Source of the DNA: an uncultured Lachnospiraceae bacterium | GTDB taxonomy: Bacteria; Bacillota; Clostridia; Lachnospirales; Lachnospiraceae | Direction: 5' to 3' | Assembly (NCBI GenBank): GCA_910577675.1 | Contig: CAJTOR010000024.1 | Span: 1 to 48,082, forward strand | DNA: 48,082 bases | Shown: positions 1 through 8,857 of the stretch, in pieces | Layout: every line of letters starts with the position of its first letter | Position numbering within the stretch: position 1 is the stretch's first letter | Program-made: the position numbers and the translations under genes | The notes under the pieces: generated by a model | Seen by the model: the letters and a program-made list of their open reading frames with translations, nothing else | What the model was told of the DNA's origin: nothing | The model's database searches: none

Positions 1-2
1 TC

Positions 3-116
3 ACTCTCCCTGCATGGCTGAAAAGGATTGCAGAAGAACAAAAGGTAAACTATTCCCGGCTTTTGGAAACTGCCCTGATTGATTATCTGCAAATCCCCAT
101 GTCCGGCAGACAATAA
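3..116 (+). CDS. hicB: HicB-family antitoxin, C-terminal fragment (cut by window start)
   Basis: Only the last 37 codons lie in the window, read in the frame starting at base 3 and ending with TAA at 114-116. The peptide (TLPAWLKRIAEEQKVNYSRL, then LETALIDYLQI) matches the C-terminal ribbon-helix-helix/HTH tail typical of HicB antitoxins, which neutralise the HicA mRNA interferase and repress their own operon. HicA, usually just upstream, would lie outside the window. Identification rests on this short tail only, so a related DUF1902/HicB-like orphan is also possible. Confidence 0.7.
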   Translation, partial: TLPAWLKRIAEEQKVNYSRLLETALIDYLQIPMSGRQ

Positions 117-238
117 ACCCTTGCCCTGCTGTCCCACGCCATATATCAGATACTGGGCTTCTTTGGACTTTTCCGTTTTTCCAGTGACGTTTTGTAAAGG
201 ACTTTTTTAATCATATTCACAGAAAATTTACATTTCAG

Positions 239-283
239 GGCAAAAAAGTAGAGCCAGGAACCTATTTTTTAGATTCCTGGCTC
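239..283 (-). terminator. Rho-independent terminator reading leftward
   Basis: A perfect 10-bp stem (GAGCCAGGAA with TTCCTGGCTC) encloses a 13-nt loop. On the minus strand it is followed by a T-rich tract. It would end transcripts of the esterase gene and the transposase-like remnant lying to its right. Confidence 0.75.
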
Positions 284-433
284 ATTAGTGCCATTTACAT
301 ACAGTATGTGCGAACCGTCCTCAAATCTTTCCCCGGTTCCTAAAAAGCACCGATCAATCGGATAGAGTGGCAGCCCTTTTCCCATCACGTCATTCTCTGT
401 GATAAAGATCACCCACGTTTCCGGCAAATTCTT
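269..433 (-). pseudogene. Remnant of an Rpn/PD-(D/E)XK nuclease-family transposase-like gene
   Basis: On the minus strand, directly behind the stop of the esterase gene, an open frame reads RIKNLPETWVIFITENDVMG and ends at a TAA at 269-271 about 54 codons later. The segment LPETxVIFITENDV, followed by GLPxYxIDR and a HILYVN stretch, is characteristic of the C-terminal half of the PD-(D/E)XK nuclease transposase family (Rpn-like, PF12784), whose members are about 280-320 residues long. The N-terminal nuclease half is missing and there is no start codon with a ribosome site, so this is a decayed fragment. The esterase gene abuts it with no gap, suggesting that a deletion or insertion joined them. 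Confidence 0.7.
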
Positions 434-1533
434 TATCCTTTTAAAAGTTCACGGCAAAACTCTGTCAGTTTAATTGCTGCTTTTTTGTGGGTGGTTTCAC
501 TTGGATGCCAGTCCGCGGCAATGCCGTCCTCCTCCCTCTGCGCTTCAAACTCAAGGTAGTGGATATTTTTATCACCAGCCGCGCGCAGTTCCTCCACCAT
601 GCGCGCAATCACAGGGCAAAGGCTGCGCGCCATAATCCCCAGGCAGCACACAATCCGGACATCCCCGTAATTTTCCCTTACTTTCCGGCACAGCCCGCGG
701 TAAGCCTCGGTAAATGCCGCTTCGCGCTCCGGATTCTGCCTTGTGTAACTGTCATCATTTGTCCCGAGATGGATAACCACAAGACCCGGAAAAAAGCGGG
801 ATGGCTCCCATTCCTCGGGCGGGATTCCCAGTCTTTCACTTGCGGTATATGCTGTATAAGGATATAGCTGCGGCATTAATACGGTTTCATCCGGCGTATC
901 GCGCTCCGGTGGAATCCAGTCCGAAATCAGCCCGATACCGCTCCATGAAACAAGCTGGTAATCCGCATCAAGTGCCTTTGCCGTGCGCAGCGCATAATTC
1001 TTAAACGGGTTCTCCTGGGGCGTATTGAACACGTCCACATTGCACACCCCCTCAATCCCGTAACCGCAGGTGATGGAATCCCCAATAAATTCTATTTTTC
1101 TACTTTTCTCCGGAAGCGGACGAAGTCCTGCCCCATCCTCCACCAAAAGATAACGGATGCCCACCGCACCGAATGCCACCTCGGAATATTTTACAATGCG
1201 GATTGCAAGCTCCTGCGGCAGCAAGTCCTGCGTGATTCCCTTTGTCACCGCATAATCCGCGCGGCTAAATAATTCGTATTCCTTTTCTTCTTCCTTTAGT
1301 GGAAAGCGCTTATATGGTGTTTCATCCTCCCCGATAAATACCCCCACAAAGCCCTCTCTTCCTTCCTCGCGCCTCCATCCATCCGTCACCAGATCTGCCA
1401 GAAGCAGGCTGCCACTGTAATAAAAACCGATTTCCGAAGCCGAATACCCCAGATAACAAATCCCGTCATGATATAGAATGCGCCCCAATGGTCTAACATT
1501 TCTATTCTCTCTTGTAATGATCTCTTTCCTCAT
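433..1533 (-). CDS. SGNH/GDSL-type esterase, CE2-like
   Basis: A 366-residue intracellular hydrolase without a signal peptide. An N-terminal beta-rich region of about 140 residues precedes an SGNH domain carrying the nucleophile block GDSITCGYG, an HLGTND block and the catalytic D-x-x-H block DWHPSE near the C-terminus. The two-domain order (jelly roll, then SGNH) resembles carbohydrate esterase family 2, which removes acetyl groups from plant or host glycans. I chose the ATG at 1533, which has GAGAGGG just upstream, over an in-frame ATG at 1575. The GH95 glycosidase lies upstream in the same direction across 214 bp, so both may act on decorated glycans. The substrate is inferred only. Confidence 0.8.
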   Translation of the reverse strand: MRKEIITRENRNVRPLGRILYHDGICYLGYSASEIGFYYSGSLLLADLVTDGWRREEGREGFVGVFIGEDETPYKRFPLKEEEKEYELFSRADYAVTKGITQDLLPQELAIRIVKYSEVAFGAVGIRYLLVEDGAGLRPLPEKSRKIEFIGDSITCGYGIEGVCNVDVFNTPQENPFKNYALRTAKALDADYQLVSWSGIGLISDWIPPERDTPDETVLMPQLYPYTAYTASERLGIPPEEWEPSRFFPGLVVIHLGTNDDSYTRQNPEREAAFTEAYRGLCRKVRENYGDVRIVCCLGIMARSLCPVIARMVEELRAAGDKNIHYLEFEAQREEDGIAADWHPSETTHKKAAIKLTEFCRELLKG

Positions 1534-1663
1534 AATCCCTCTCTTTCCCGGCTGGCTGACAAAGCTATTCTTCAAAGCGCTCGCGCCACTCCCACCATTA
1601 ACCGGACATCAATGTTTCACAATCAAGCAGTCGAAAAGCCAGCCCTTTAACAGAATTGCGTCA

Positions 1664-1757
1664 CTGTCAAAGGAATTTCATATCCCTATGCTGCTATCGC
1701 AAAAAGTCCTCCTTACCCACTTTACGACTTAGAACCAGGGAATTTCTTTAATTTAAA
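1664..1757. repeat. Intergenic repeat family 1, copy A (short core)
   Basis: Shared ends with copies at 9444, 13242 and 25491. One end carries ATATCCCTATGCTGCTATCG and the other TTTACGACTTAGAA followed by TTCTTTRATDDRTTAAA. Copy A has the shortest core, only one arm (AGTCCTCCTTACC) of the hairpin seen complete in the 13242 copy. It separates the GH95 gene from the esterase gene. Function unknown. Confidence 0.6.
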
Positions 1758-3973
1758 AATATTTCCGCCCGCTCCGTCCTTGTTTCGCCCACCGAAAGTT
1801 TCACAGGGATTTCCTTTCCACGATATACAAACTTCGTGTCAAGTTCCGCCTTCGCACACACCGTAAATTCGGTTAATGTGCCATTCTCCCATGAAATATC
1901 TACCTCTGCACCGCCGCGCACGCGAAGTCCCCGCACACTGCCGGAAACAAATTCCTGTGGGATGGCAGGAAGAAGCACTACACGATCCGCCGTGCTCTGC
2001 ACTAACATCTCGGCAATTCCTGCTGCCCCGCCAAAATTTCCGTCAATCTGGAACGGCGGGTGATTATCAAACATATTTGGCAGGGTAGAATTCCCGTAGA
2101 GTGCAAGCAGATTTTCATACGCTCCTTTCCCGTCCCAAAGTTTTGCATAATGGTTGATAATCCACGCGCGGCTCCATCCAGTATGCCCGCCGCCGTTAGA
2201 AAGCCTTTCCTCTAAGGTCACACGCGCCGCCCTGGCAAGTTCCGGGGTGCCGTCCACCGTGATCTGACAGGACGGGTGCAGCCCGTACAGGTGCGATATA
2301 TGGCGGTGTCCCGGCTCCGCTTCCCCATACTCTTTCTCCCACTCGAGAATCTGCCCCCTGCTCCCGATCTGCGTTGGGACAAGCTTATCACGCGCCGACG
2401 AAAACTGCACGGTCAGCTCATCTTCAATTTCAAGGATTTTTGCCGTTTCAATACACTGCGTAAACAGATCGCGCAATATCTGGTTGTCCATTGTCACACC
2501 CATACCGTTCGCCCCGCGCACGCCGTCGGGCAGGATATAGGTATTTTCCGGCGAAACGGACGGACAGGTTTTCAGATAACCCTCATGTTCTATCATAAAA
2601 TCTAGGAAAAACAGCGCCGCCTCCCGCATTACCGGGTAATATTCCCGCAAAAATTCCTTGTCCTTCGTATACTCGTAATGCATCCACAAATGAGTGCACA
2701 GCCACGCTGCGCCCATCACCCAGTAGGAACCCGGCACCCATATATCCTGCACGGCGGTATCCCCCCAGATATCCGTGTTATGGTGCGCCACAAAACCGCG
2801 GCACCCGTACATTTTCCGCGCCGTTTCGCGCCCGTTTGGAAGCATCCGCCACAAGTGGTCAAACAGCGGCATATGGCATTCGGAAAGATTTCCGATTTCC
2901 GCAATCCAGTAATTCATCTCCGTATTTATATTAATGGTATATTTGCAATCCCAGGGCGCAAGCATATCCTTGTTCCAAAGCCCCTGCAAAGTTGCGGGCA
3001 GCGTTCCCTTGCGGCTGCATGAGATAAGCAGATACCTGCCAAAATTAAAATACAGTTCCGTAAGCCCAAGGTCTTTCGGGCTGATATTTTTAAGCCGCTC
3101 ATCCGTCGGAATTTCACAGAATGAATTATCCTTTTTCAAATCAAGCTTTACGCGGTCAAACAGGGACTTATAATCTGCAACGTGGCGCTTTTTTAATTCC
3201 GAAAAGGAATATAATCTCGCGTCTTCCAGTTTTTTCCATACACTTTCTTTTAAATTCCAGTGGCGGAAGGTGGTTCCCGCACAGAAAAACAGCGTTATTT
3301 CCCTGGCACCACAAATTATCAGGCGCTCGCCGATTACCTCCATACTGCCGCCCTCAATGCGCCCGCGCAGCATCATATTCAGGGCAATCCCGTCCCCGCC
3401 AAGCTTTGCGCCAAGCATAATGATATCGTCCGCATATTTCCCGGTATAGTCATAAAATTTATGTCTTGTCAGCAATGCCGACAGATTCATGCCGGACGGA
3501 TCTTCGGTCTCGAAATGCATAACAATCACATCATCCGCCGCTGTTGCAAAGACCTCGCGTTTGTGTGCGTAACCGTTCACCTTGAAGGTCACTGTATGCA
3601 CCGCATCCGCCAGCTCCAATTCCCGGTGATAGTCCGTCATCCCGCCTTCCATACCGGAAAAATACAGGTTAATATCGCCGAGTGTCTGATAAGGCCGCTG
3701 CCCCTGCGGAGTGCCGGAAAGGGCATTGACCATAAGTTCCTCCGCCGCAGGAATCTCTCCGTTAATTATGTATTCCCGGATTTTGGGCAGATTCTTTAAT
3801 GCATCCGGATTGTTGCGATCCATCGGGCCGCCATACCAAACACTGTCTTCATTAACCTGTAAATGTTCCTCATAAACTCCGCCAAAAATCATTGCTCCAA
3901 GCCTGCCATTACCGATTGGCAATGCTTCGTTCCAGTCCTTTGCCGGGGCGGTATACCATAGTTTTGTACTCAT
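1748..3973 (-). CDS. Glycoside hydrolase family 95 (alpha-L-fucosidase type)
   Basis: A 741-residue protein that begins with the hallmark GH95 N-terminus (LWYxxPAxxWNEALPIGNGR). The catalytic (alpha/alpha)6 barrel shows the NxNxEMNYW block near residue 350, a CPSVSPEN block near 475 that contains the general-acid glutamate, and PPFQIDGNFGG near 663 with the catalytic-network aspartate. GH95 enzymes are inverting and remove terminal alpha-1,2-fucose (some remove alpha-L-galactose) from mucin, milk or plant xyloglucan glycans. There is no signal peptide, so it should act in the cytoplasm on imported oligosaccharides. The start at 3973 has GGAGGTTTACA before the ATG; a further in-frame ATG at 4042 lacks a ribosome site. 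Family call firm, exact substrate not. Confidence 0.92.
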   Translation of the reverse strand: MSTKLWYTAPAKDWNEALPIGNGRLGAMIFGGVYEEHLQVNEDSVWYGGPMDRNNPDALKNLPKIREYIINGEIPAAEELMVNALSGTPQGQRPYQTLGDINLYFSGMEGGMTDYHRELELADAVHTVTFKVNGYAHKREVFATAADDVIVMHFETEDPSGMNLSALLTRHKFYDYTGKYADDIIMLGAKLGGDGIALNMMLRGRIEGGSMEVIGERLIICGAREITLFFCAGTTFRHWNLKESVWKKLEDARLYSFSELKKRHVADYKSLFDRVKLDLKKDNSFCEIPTDERLKNISPKDLGLTELYFNFGRYLLISCSRKGTLPATLQGLWNKDMLAPWDCKYTININTEMNYWIAEIGNLSECHMPLFDHLWRMLPNGRETARKMYGCRGFVAHHNTDIWGDTAVQDIWVPGSYWVMGAAWLCTHLWMHYEYTKDKEFLREYYPVMREAALFFLDFMIEHEGYLKTCPSVSPENTYILPDGVRGANGMGVTMDNQILRDLFTQCIETAKILEIEDELTVQFSSARDKLVPTQIGSRGQILEWEKEYGEAEPGHRHISHLYGLHPSCQITVDGTPELARAARVTLEERLSNGGGHTGWSRAWIINHYAKLWDGKGAYENLLALYGNSTLPNMFDNHPPFQIDGNFGGAAGIAEMLVQSTADRVVLLPAIPQEFVSGSVRGLRVRGGAEVDISWENGTLTEFTVCAKAELDTKFVYRGKEIPVKLSVGETRTERAEIFLN

Positions 3974-4134
3974 TGTAAACCTCCAAATATTATATTGTGC
4001 AATGTCCTGCTCCCCTTTTGCCCATCCTGGCATTTTCCCCATATTTTTCTCTCCAAAAAGAATTGTCCAAAAATCCCCTTATCAGAAAAACACCTGTCCT
4101 TCTGCCCCTCTCCCACCATCTTTACACTTAAATT

Positions 4135-4244
4135 CCCCTATCGGGGAGGCATTCTTTCTTCTTAGTCCTCCCGATCAGGGCGCTTACCTGCGGATAATAC
4201 GGATTTCTCCCCCATACTACCCGTGGTCTGCGCCCTAATCGGGA
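4135..4244 (-). ncRNA. Structured upstream region of GH95 (nested stems, candidate cis-acting RNA)
   Basis: On the minus strand a 15-bp stem (bases 4230-4244 with 4169-4183, arms TCCCGATTAGGGCGC and GCGCCCTGATCGGGA, one G-U) encloses a second 9-bp stem (4215-4223 with 4191-4199). Asymmetric internal loops separate the two stems. A third related arm at 4135-4149 (CCTCCCCGATAGGGG) could pair with the second arm instead, giving two mutually exclusive folds. All three arms are near-palindromes around a GAT core, so protein-binding sites are an alternative reading. No U-tract follows. The rest of the 307-bp gap shows a TATAAT box close to the GH95 start, which would leave this structure outside the mRNA if that promoter is the one used. 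Confidence 0.4.
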
Positions 4245-4280
4245 TAAAATAGGTTTTACACAATACCGCTTTATATTGTC

Positions 4281-6323
4281 CTAGCAGATTTCTGCCCCGG
4301 ATGGCATCTCTTTTTCCGGAACCAATAACGCCAGTTCCCCGTTCTCATCCTCCGCACATAACAGCATTCCTTCAGAAACCACACCCGCCAGGGTTGCAGG
4401 TTTTAAATTTACCAGCACCATCACTTTTTTCCCGACCATCTCCTGCGCAGAATAATGTGCTTTGATACCGGAAACAATCTGTTTTACCTGACTTCCGATT
4501 TTTACCTGTGAGCAGAGAAGCTTTTTCGATTTTTTTACCTCCTCACAGGCAATAATCTCGCCCACCTGGAATTGTAGTTTTGAAAAATCATCGTAAGTGA
4601 TTTCCGGCTTAGGCTCAATATCGATAACGGATTGGTTATCCGCTTTGGTATCCTTAGCGGTATCCACGGAAACGGTATTGTCCGCGCCCGCTGCCCCCTG
4701 CGCATTTTCTTCCGCTGCCGCTTCTGCTTTCTGGGCTTTTGCAATCTCCTCCGCTTTTGCCTGCACTTCCTTTATGTCAAGGCGCGCAAACAAGATTTCC
4801 GGAGCGTCTGTCACCTTCGTCCCGGATACATAAACGCCAAATTCTTTACATTTATCAAGGCTTCTTTTCTCCGCATTTAACTGCTGCAATATTTTTTCCG
4901 TGGTTTCAGGCATAAACGGACAAAGCAGCACAGCGCCGATTGAAATACTCTCCACCAGGTTGTAGAGCACGGTTTTTAAGCGCCCCTGCCCCGCCTCATC
5001 CTTTGCAAGTACCCACGGCATTGTTTCGTCAATATATTTGTTGCAGCGTTTAAACAGGGCGAAAATCTCGGTGATTGCATCTGCCACGCGAAGATCTTTC
5101 ATCTTTTCTGCCACACGGTCAGCCGTCCCCACCGCCACCGCTTTCAGATCTGCGTCAACATCCCCAAAAACACCCGCATCCTCCACCACTCCGCCAAAAT
5201 ACTTGTTCGACATGGATATTGTGCGGTTGACAAGATTACCCAATGTGTTCGCCAGATCGGAATTAATACGCTCCGTCATCAGCTCCCAGCTTACGGAACC
5301 GTCGTTGTCAAACGGCGTTTCATGCAGCACAAAATAGCGCACTGCGTCCACCCCGAACACCTCCGCCAGATCATCCGCATACAGCACATTGCCGCGCGAC
5401 TTACTCATTTTTACACTCTTGCCGCTCTCGTCCGTGCGAAGCAGCCACGGATGCCCGAATATCTGCTTAGGAAGCGGCACATCGAGCGCCATTAACATAA
5501 TCGGCCAGTAGATTGTGTGGAAGCGCAGAATGTCCTTGCCGATCAGATGCAGGTCAGCCGGCCAGAATTTTTTAAACTGCTCCGTTGATGCGCCATCCGT
5601 GTCATATCCAATCCCTGTGATATAGTTTGAGAGCGCGTCAATCCATACATAGATTACATGCTTATCATCAAAGTTTACCGGGATGCCCCATTTGAACGAG
5701 CTTCGCGACACACACAGATCCTGCAAACCAGGCAGCAAAAAATTATTCATCATCTCGTTTTTGCGCGATACCGGCTGGATAAACTCCGGGTGTGTGTTGA
5801 TATGCTCAATCAGGCGGTCGGCGTACTTGCTCATGCGCAGGAAATATGCTTCCTCCTTCGCGGGCTTTACCTCCCTGCCACAGTCCGGGCATTTGCCATC
5901 CACAAGCTGCGATTCCGTCCAGAAGGATTCGCACGGCGTGCAGTATAACCCTTCGTAAGAACCCTTGTAAATATCGCCCTTGTCGTAGAGTTTTTTGAAA
6001 ATTTTCTGCACCTGTTTTTCGTGGTCTGTGTCCGTCGTGCGTATAAATTTGTCGTAGGAGGTGTTCATCAAATCCCAGATTTTGCGGATTTCCCCGGCAA
6101 CACCGTCCACAAATGCTTTCGGCGTGATATTTTTCTCCTCCGCTTTTTGTTCGATTTTCTGTCCGTGTTCATCCGTGCCGGTCTGAAAATAGACTTCATA
6201 GCCCTCCAGGCGTTTGTAGCGCGCAATGCTGTCCGCAAGCACCGCCTCATAGGTGTTTCCAATATGCGGCTTGCCCGATGTGTAGGCGATGGCTGTTGTA
6301 ATGTAGTAAGGTTTCCTTTCCAT
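4281..6323 (-). CDS. metG: Methionyl-tRNA synthetase with C-terminal tRNA-binding domain
   Basis: A 680-residue class I aminoacyl-tRNA synthetase that charges tRNA-Met. It has the HIGH-type motif HIGN at residues 20-23, a zinc knuckle with cysteines 128, 131, 145 and 148, and KMSKS at 305-309. A low-complexity Ala/Glu/Lys linker near residues 520-570 joins the catalytic and anticodon parts to a C-terminal EMAPII/Arc1p-like OB fold (KLQFQVGEI to the end), as in many dimeric bacterial MetRS. The ATG at 6323 has AAAGGAG upstream. It stands alone behind a T-box leader, so its expression should rise when uncharged tRNA-Met accumulates. Confidence 0.97.
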   Translation of the reverse strand: MERKPYYITTAIAYTSGKPHIGNTYEAVLADSIARYKRLEGYEVYFQTGTDEHGQKIEQKAEEKNITPKAFVDGVAGEIRKIWDLMNTSYDKFIRTTDTDHEKQVQKIFKKLYDKGDIYKGSYEGLYCTPCESFWTESQLVDGKCPDCGREVKPAKEEAYFLRMSKYADRLIEHINTHPEFIQPVSRKNEMMNNFLLPGLQDLCVSRSSFKWGIPVNFDDKHVIYVWIDALSNYITGIGYDTDGASTEQFKKFWPADLHLIGKDILRFHTIYWPIMLMALDVPLPKQIFGHPWLLRTDESGKSVKMSKSRGNVLYADDLAEVFGVDAVRYFVLHETPFDNDGSVSWELMTERINSDLANTLGNLVNRTISMSNKYFGGVVEDAGVFGDVDADLKAVAVGTADRVAEKMKDLRVADAITEIFALFKRCNKYIDETMPWVLAKDEAGQGRLKTVLYNLVESISIGAVLLCPFMPETTEKILQQLNAEKRSLDKCKEFGVYVSGTKVTDAPEILFARLDIKEVQAKAEEIAKAQKAEAAAEENAQGAAGADNTVSVDTAKDTKADNQSVIDIEPKPEITYDDFSKLQFQVGEIIACEEVKKSKKLLCSQVKIGSQVKQIVSGIKAHYSAQEMVGKKVMVLVNLKPATLAGVVSEGMLLCAEDENGELALLVPEKEMPSGAEIC

Positions 6324-6390
6324 GTTTTTCTCCTTTCTGATTTTAAGTTTGGTTTAAGTTCCGCAATTCCCTCCTCGGCACCACTTTCTT

Positions 6391-6860
6391 CGAATAAAAA
6401 AACTCCTGCCTCTATCTTTCCCGATAAAGACAGGAGTTATCTCCCGTGGTACCACTTTATTTCGCGCATTCCTCGCGGAATGTGCCTTGTCTGCTGCTAT
6501 CACCGTTACACCCAGAGTCCGTATCCCTTATACGACGGAATCAAAAGCATAACATGACCTACAGCATATCGCGCTAACGGGCGCATCCGTCGCAGCCTAA
6601 GCCTGCGGGAAATTCCAGATACAAAAACTATATCAGGCTCCCCCTTAACATGGGCGCTTGCTTCACATCCTGATCCCTGCAAGTTCAATCCTCGACTGCG
6701 CAGCTCCAGAACCATTTTCCGGCGCTTCCCCTTCTTCCGCTCTCAGCAGGACAGCCACGCTGTCCGCGGAATTCTCTGTAAAAGCTTCCACTCCGTACTC
6801 TTTCCTTCCCCGCCTTTTTCATATTCACGGCAAGAGCATCTGCCCCACCATTTTATGATA
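6391..6860 (-). promoter_or_regulatory. T-box leader of metG
   Basis: On the minus strand the conserved T-box antiterminator core AAAGTGGTACCACGGGA lies at 6437-6453. It is followed by a strong terminator hairpin (AACTCCTG with CAGGAGTT) and a T-run at 6391-6398, the usual T-box order. The leader is long, about 470 nt from the predicted start of transcription, with a GAGTA motif and several further hairpins in the stem I region. An ATG at 6713-6715 is a candidate methionine specifier, but I could not prove its pairing. Uncharged tRNA-Met would stabilise the antiterminator and let metG be transcribed. Confidence 0.92.
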
Positions 6861-6862
6861 GC

Positions 6863-6891
6863 AATATAACATCGGATTCGTGATTTGTCAA
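6863..6891 (-). promoter_or_regulatory. Sigma-A promoter of the metG T-box transcript
   Basis: TTGACA at 6886-6891, a 17-bp spacer and TATATT at 6863-6868 on the minus strand, immediately upstream of the T-box leader. Confidence 0.85.
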
Positions 6892-6937
6892 GGGTAAACA
6901 AAATATTTGACTGATAACTTTACACTAGCAAATAGCT

Positions 6938-8671
6938 TCACCCCTCTATAACACTCTTCACCCTACAAGATTTCTTATAAAAACATATCCCATACTTTAT
7001 AAATTTTGTAAATCCATCCTCCCTGCATTCTATATCATATTGTTTTTCTTTAATCTGAAAAAGCGCCGCATCACAGCCCGACTCCATCCGGTTATATTTC
7101 TCCACATGTTTTAATTCAAAAATCAGGACTGTTCCACACTCATCCTCCGGCACCATCAAAATATCCCGTCTCCCGTTTCCAGCTTCCCGGTTCGAACGCA
7201 GGAGATACTCACCCAGCCCACCGAGCATCCCCACCATAAAACCATGATAAAATTGTTCCGCTGCATCGTAAAAACTGATACACTCTACCAGTTCCCTTTT
7301 CAGTTCTTCCTCTACCACGGAAGAATCTCCGCAAATTAGCGCCTTATAAAACCTGCTCCGATCAAGTGTTTTAACCTTTGTATCAAACCATAAAAGAATT
7401 GTATTATTATAAATATAACTGATTTCGTGATTTGGAATCGCCAATGTAATATATGTCCGGTCAAAATAAAACCGCTCTCCCACCTTCTTTAAATAACCAG
7501 TAAAAAATAGAAAATTCCACAAATTATCCTGCGAACTAAAAATATCTCCATATGTGATATCCTCGTGTACCGGTTTCTCGATAGTCCCTCCCGCTATCAG
7601 CTCATCCAATTCTTTGCGGGTATCCCGCCCCGCACCATCCACCAGTTCCCTGACAATACTGTTTGACGAGGTATTTGCCCAGTAAGGCTTTGGGGTTTTC
7701 TCATGGTACACAGCCGCGCCTTTAACATAATTCAGTACACTCCAGGGGTTATACACCTCGGTATTTCCAAACAAGTAACCATCATACCACTTTTTTAGCT
7801 CTTCCTCCTTTTCCTCAAGACTAAAATGTCGGAGCATTTCCCTTACTTCCTCTCCCAGAAATCCAAAATATTCCGCATAGCCCTGATTCAAAACAGAAAT
7901 AACTTCAAGATTATTTAGCCCCGTAAAAATACTCTCCTTACTAATCCGCAGACAACCCGTAACCACCGCAAATTCCAGTGCATCGTTCGTCTTTAATGCA
8001 GACTCAAAAAGTGACCTTATAAACTCCGCCATCCGATCGTAGAAACCTGAAAAATAAGAATTTTCCAGTGGCACATCATACTCATCGATCAGAATAATCA
8101 CATTCCTGCCATGATATTTTTTCAAGCATCTGGACAAAAAAGCCAGCGCGGTTGCATATGTCAATGAAATGACAGATACCATCTCCCCATCCCTGTTTTT
8201 CTCATCCGCCCCCCACCTTATAATCTGGCGAAACCGATTTATTTCATCTTCCTCAAGCACCCCTCCCTCACAGATATACTGATGCCTGCGAAACTCCTCC
8301 GCAATACTATCCACCAAAGCCGCATACGCCATCCCAAACTCCGGCAGCTTCGCAGATTTAAATGTCAAACTAATAACCGGAAAAGCTCCCTGCTTTGCCA
8401 GATACTCCTCCCCGCACAAGGAAATCTTTTTTCCCTCGAAATAGCGGCAATTATCCACCTTATTCCCATACCAGTCACGCTCATCTTCAAAAAAAGTTCT
8501 AAGTGTCATGAGTGATAGTGTTTTACCAAAGCACCGCGGTCTGGTAAAAAGGCTAACCTTTGTCCCCGCATCCAGAATATCCTTAATCAGTAAAGTCTTA
8601 TCCACATAATAATAGTCTTTATCGACCATCTCTTTATAAAATTCAATCCCAATTGGTATTTTCTTTCCCAT
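6938..8671 (-). CDS. AAA-ATPase-like / PD-(D/E)XK nuclease-superfamily protein
   Basis: A 577-residue protein of the large clostridial and Bacteroides family that joins an AAA-ATPase-like domain (PF09820) to a PD-(D/E)XK module (PF08011). Visible are an atypical Walker A in TRPRCFGKTLSL near residue 45, a Walker B (NVIILIDEYD) near residue 190, and near the C-terminus a nuclease-like block where an acidic residue precedes VLIFELKH. The start at 8671 has GGGAGGAAAT before the ATG; an in-frame ATG at 8731 has no ribosome site. The biological role of this abundant multi-copy family is unsettled; mobile-element or defence roles are guesses. It is transcribed divergently from the TetR gene. Confidence 0.85.
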   Translation of the reverse strand: MGKKIPIGIEFYKEMVDKDYYYVDKTLLIKDILDAGTKVSLFTRPRCFGKTLSLMTLRTFFEDERDWYGNKVDNCRYFEGKKISLCGEEYLAKQGAFPVISLTFKSAKLPEFGMAYAALVDSIAEEFRRHQYICEGGVLEEDEINRFRQIIRWGADEKNRDGEMVSVISLTYATALAFLSRCLKKYHGRNVIILIDEYDVPLENSYFSGFYDRMAEFIRSLFESALKTNDALEFAVVTGCLRISKESIFTGLNNLEVISVLNQGYAEYFGFLGEEVREMLRHFSLEEKEEELKKWYDGYLFGNTEVYNPWSVLNYVKGAAVYHEKTPKPYWANTSSNSIVRELVDGAGRDTRKELDELIAGGTIEKPVHEDITYGDIFSSQDNLWNFLFFTGYLKKVGERFYFDRTYITLAIPNHEISYIYNNTILLWFDTKVKTLDRSRFYKALICGDSSVVEEELKRELVECISFYDAAEQFYHGFMVGMLGGLGEYLLRSNREAGNGRRDILMVPEDECGTVLIFELKHVEKYNRMESGCDAALFQIKEKQYDIECREDGFTKFIKYGICFYKKSCRVKSVIEG

Positions 8672-8796
8672 ATTTCCTCCCATTCTGCCACCGGAGCACA
8701 ATCCATCCCACTCCCATTTTAGTAGAAACAAAGTGCTATGTCAACCTTTTCCTCTATATCCATGTTCTCATTAATTCACCCAATTCAATATATGTG

Positions 8797-8825
8797 TTGA
8801 CTTTTTGAACAGTGTTCAGTATAAT
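8797..8825 (+). promoter_or_regulatory. Sigma-A promoter of the TetR gene at 8858
   Basis: TTGACT at 8797-8802, a 17-bp spacer and a perfect TATAAT at 8820-8825. The spacer is filled by an operator-like palindrome. Confidence 0.85.
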
Positions 8826-8844
8826 ATAATTGAACAATGTTCAA
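8805..8844. promoter_or_regulatory. Paired TetR operators TGAACA-n-TGTTCA
   Basis: Two near-identical palindromes, TGAACAGTGTTCA at 8806-8818 (between -35 and -10) and TTGAACAATGTTCAA at 8830-8844 (overlapping the expected transcription start and leading into the ribosome site). Their centres are 25 bp apart. Position and symmetry fit autorepression by the TetR protein encoded directly downstream. Confidence 0.8.
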
Positions 8845-8857
8845 GGAGGCTATAATT

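Noticed and set aside
3260..3799. A long open frame of 179 codons on the plus strand inside the GH95 gene
   Set aside because: It is antisense to a well-conserved enzyme, has no ribosome site and its peptide has no recognisable pattern.
6938..8671. Treating the AAA/PD-(D/E)XK gene as an active transposon
   Set aside because: No terminal inverted repeats or target duplication are seen at its borders, and its neighbours have intact promoters.
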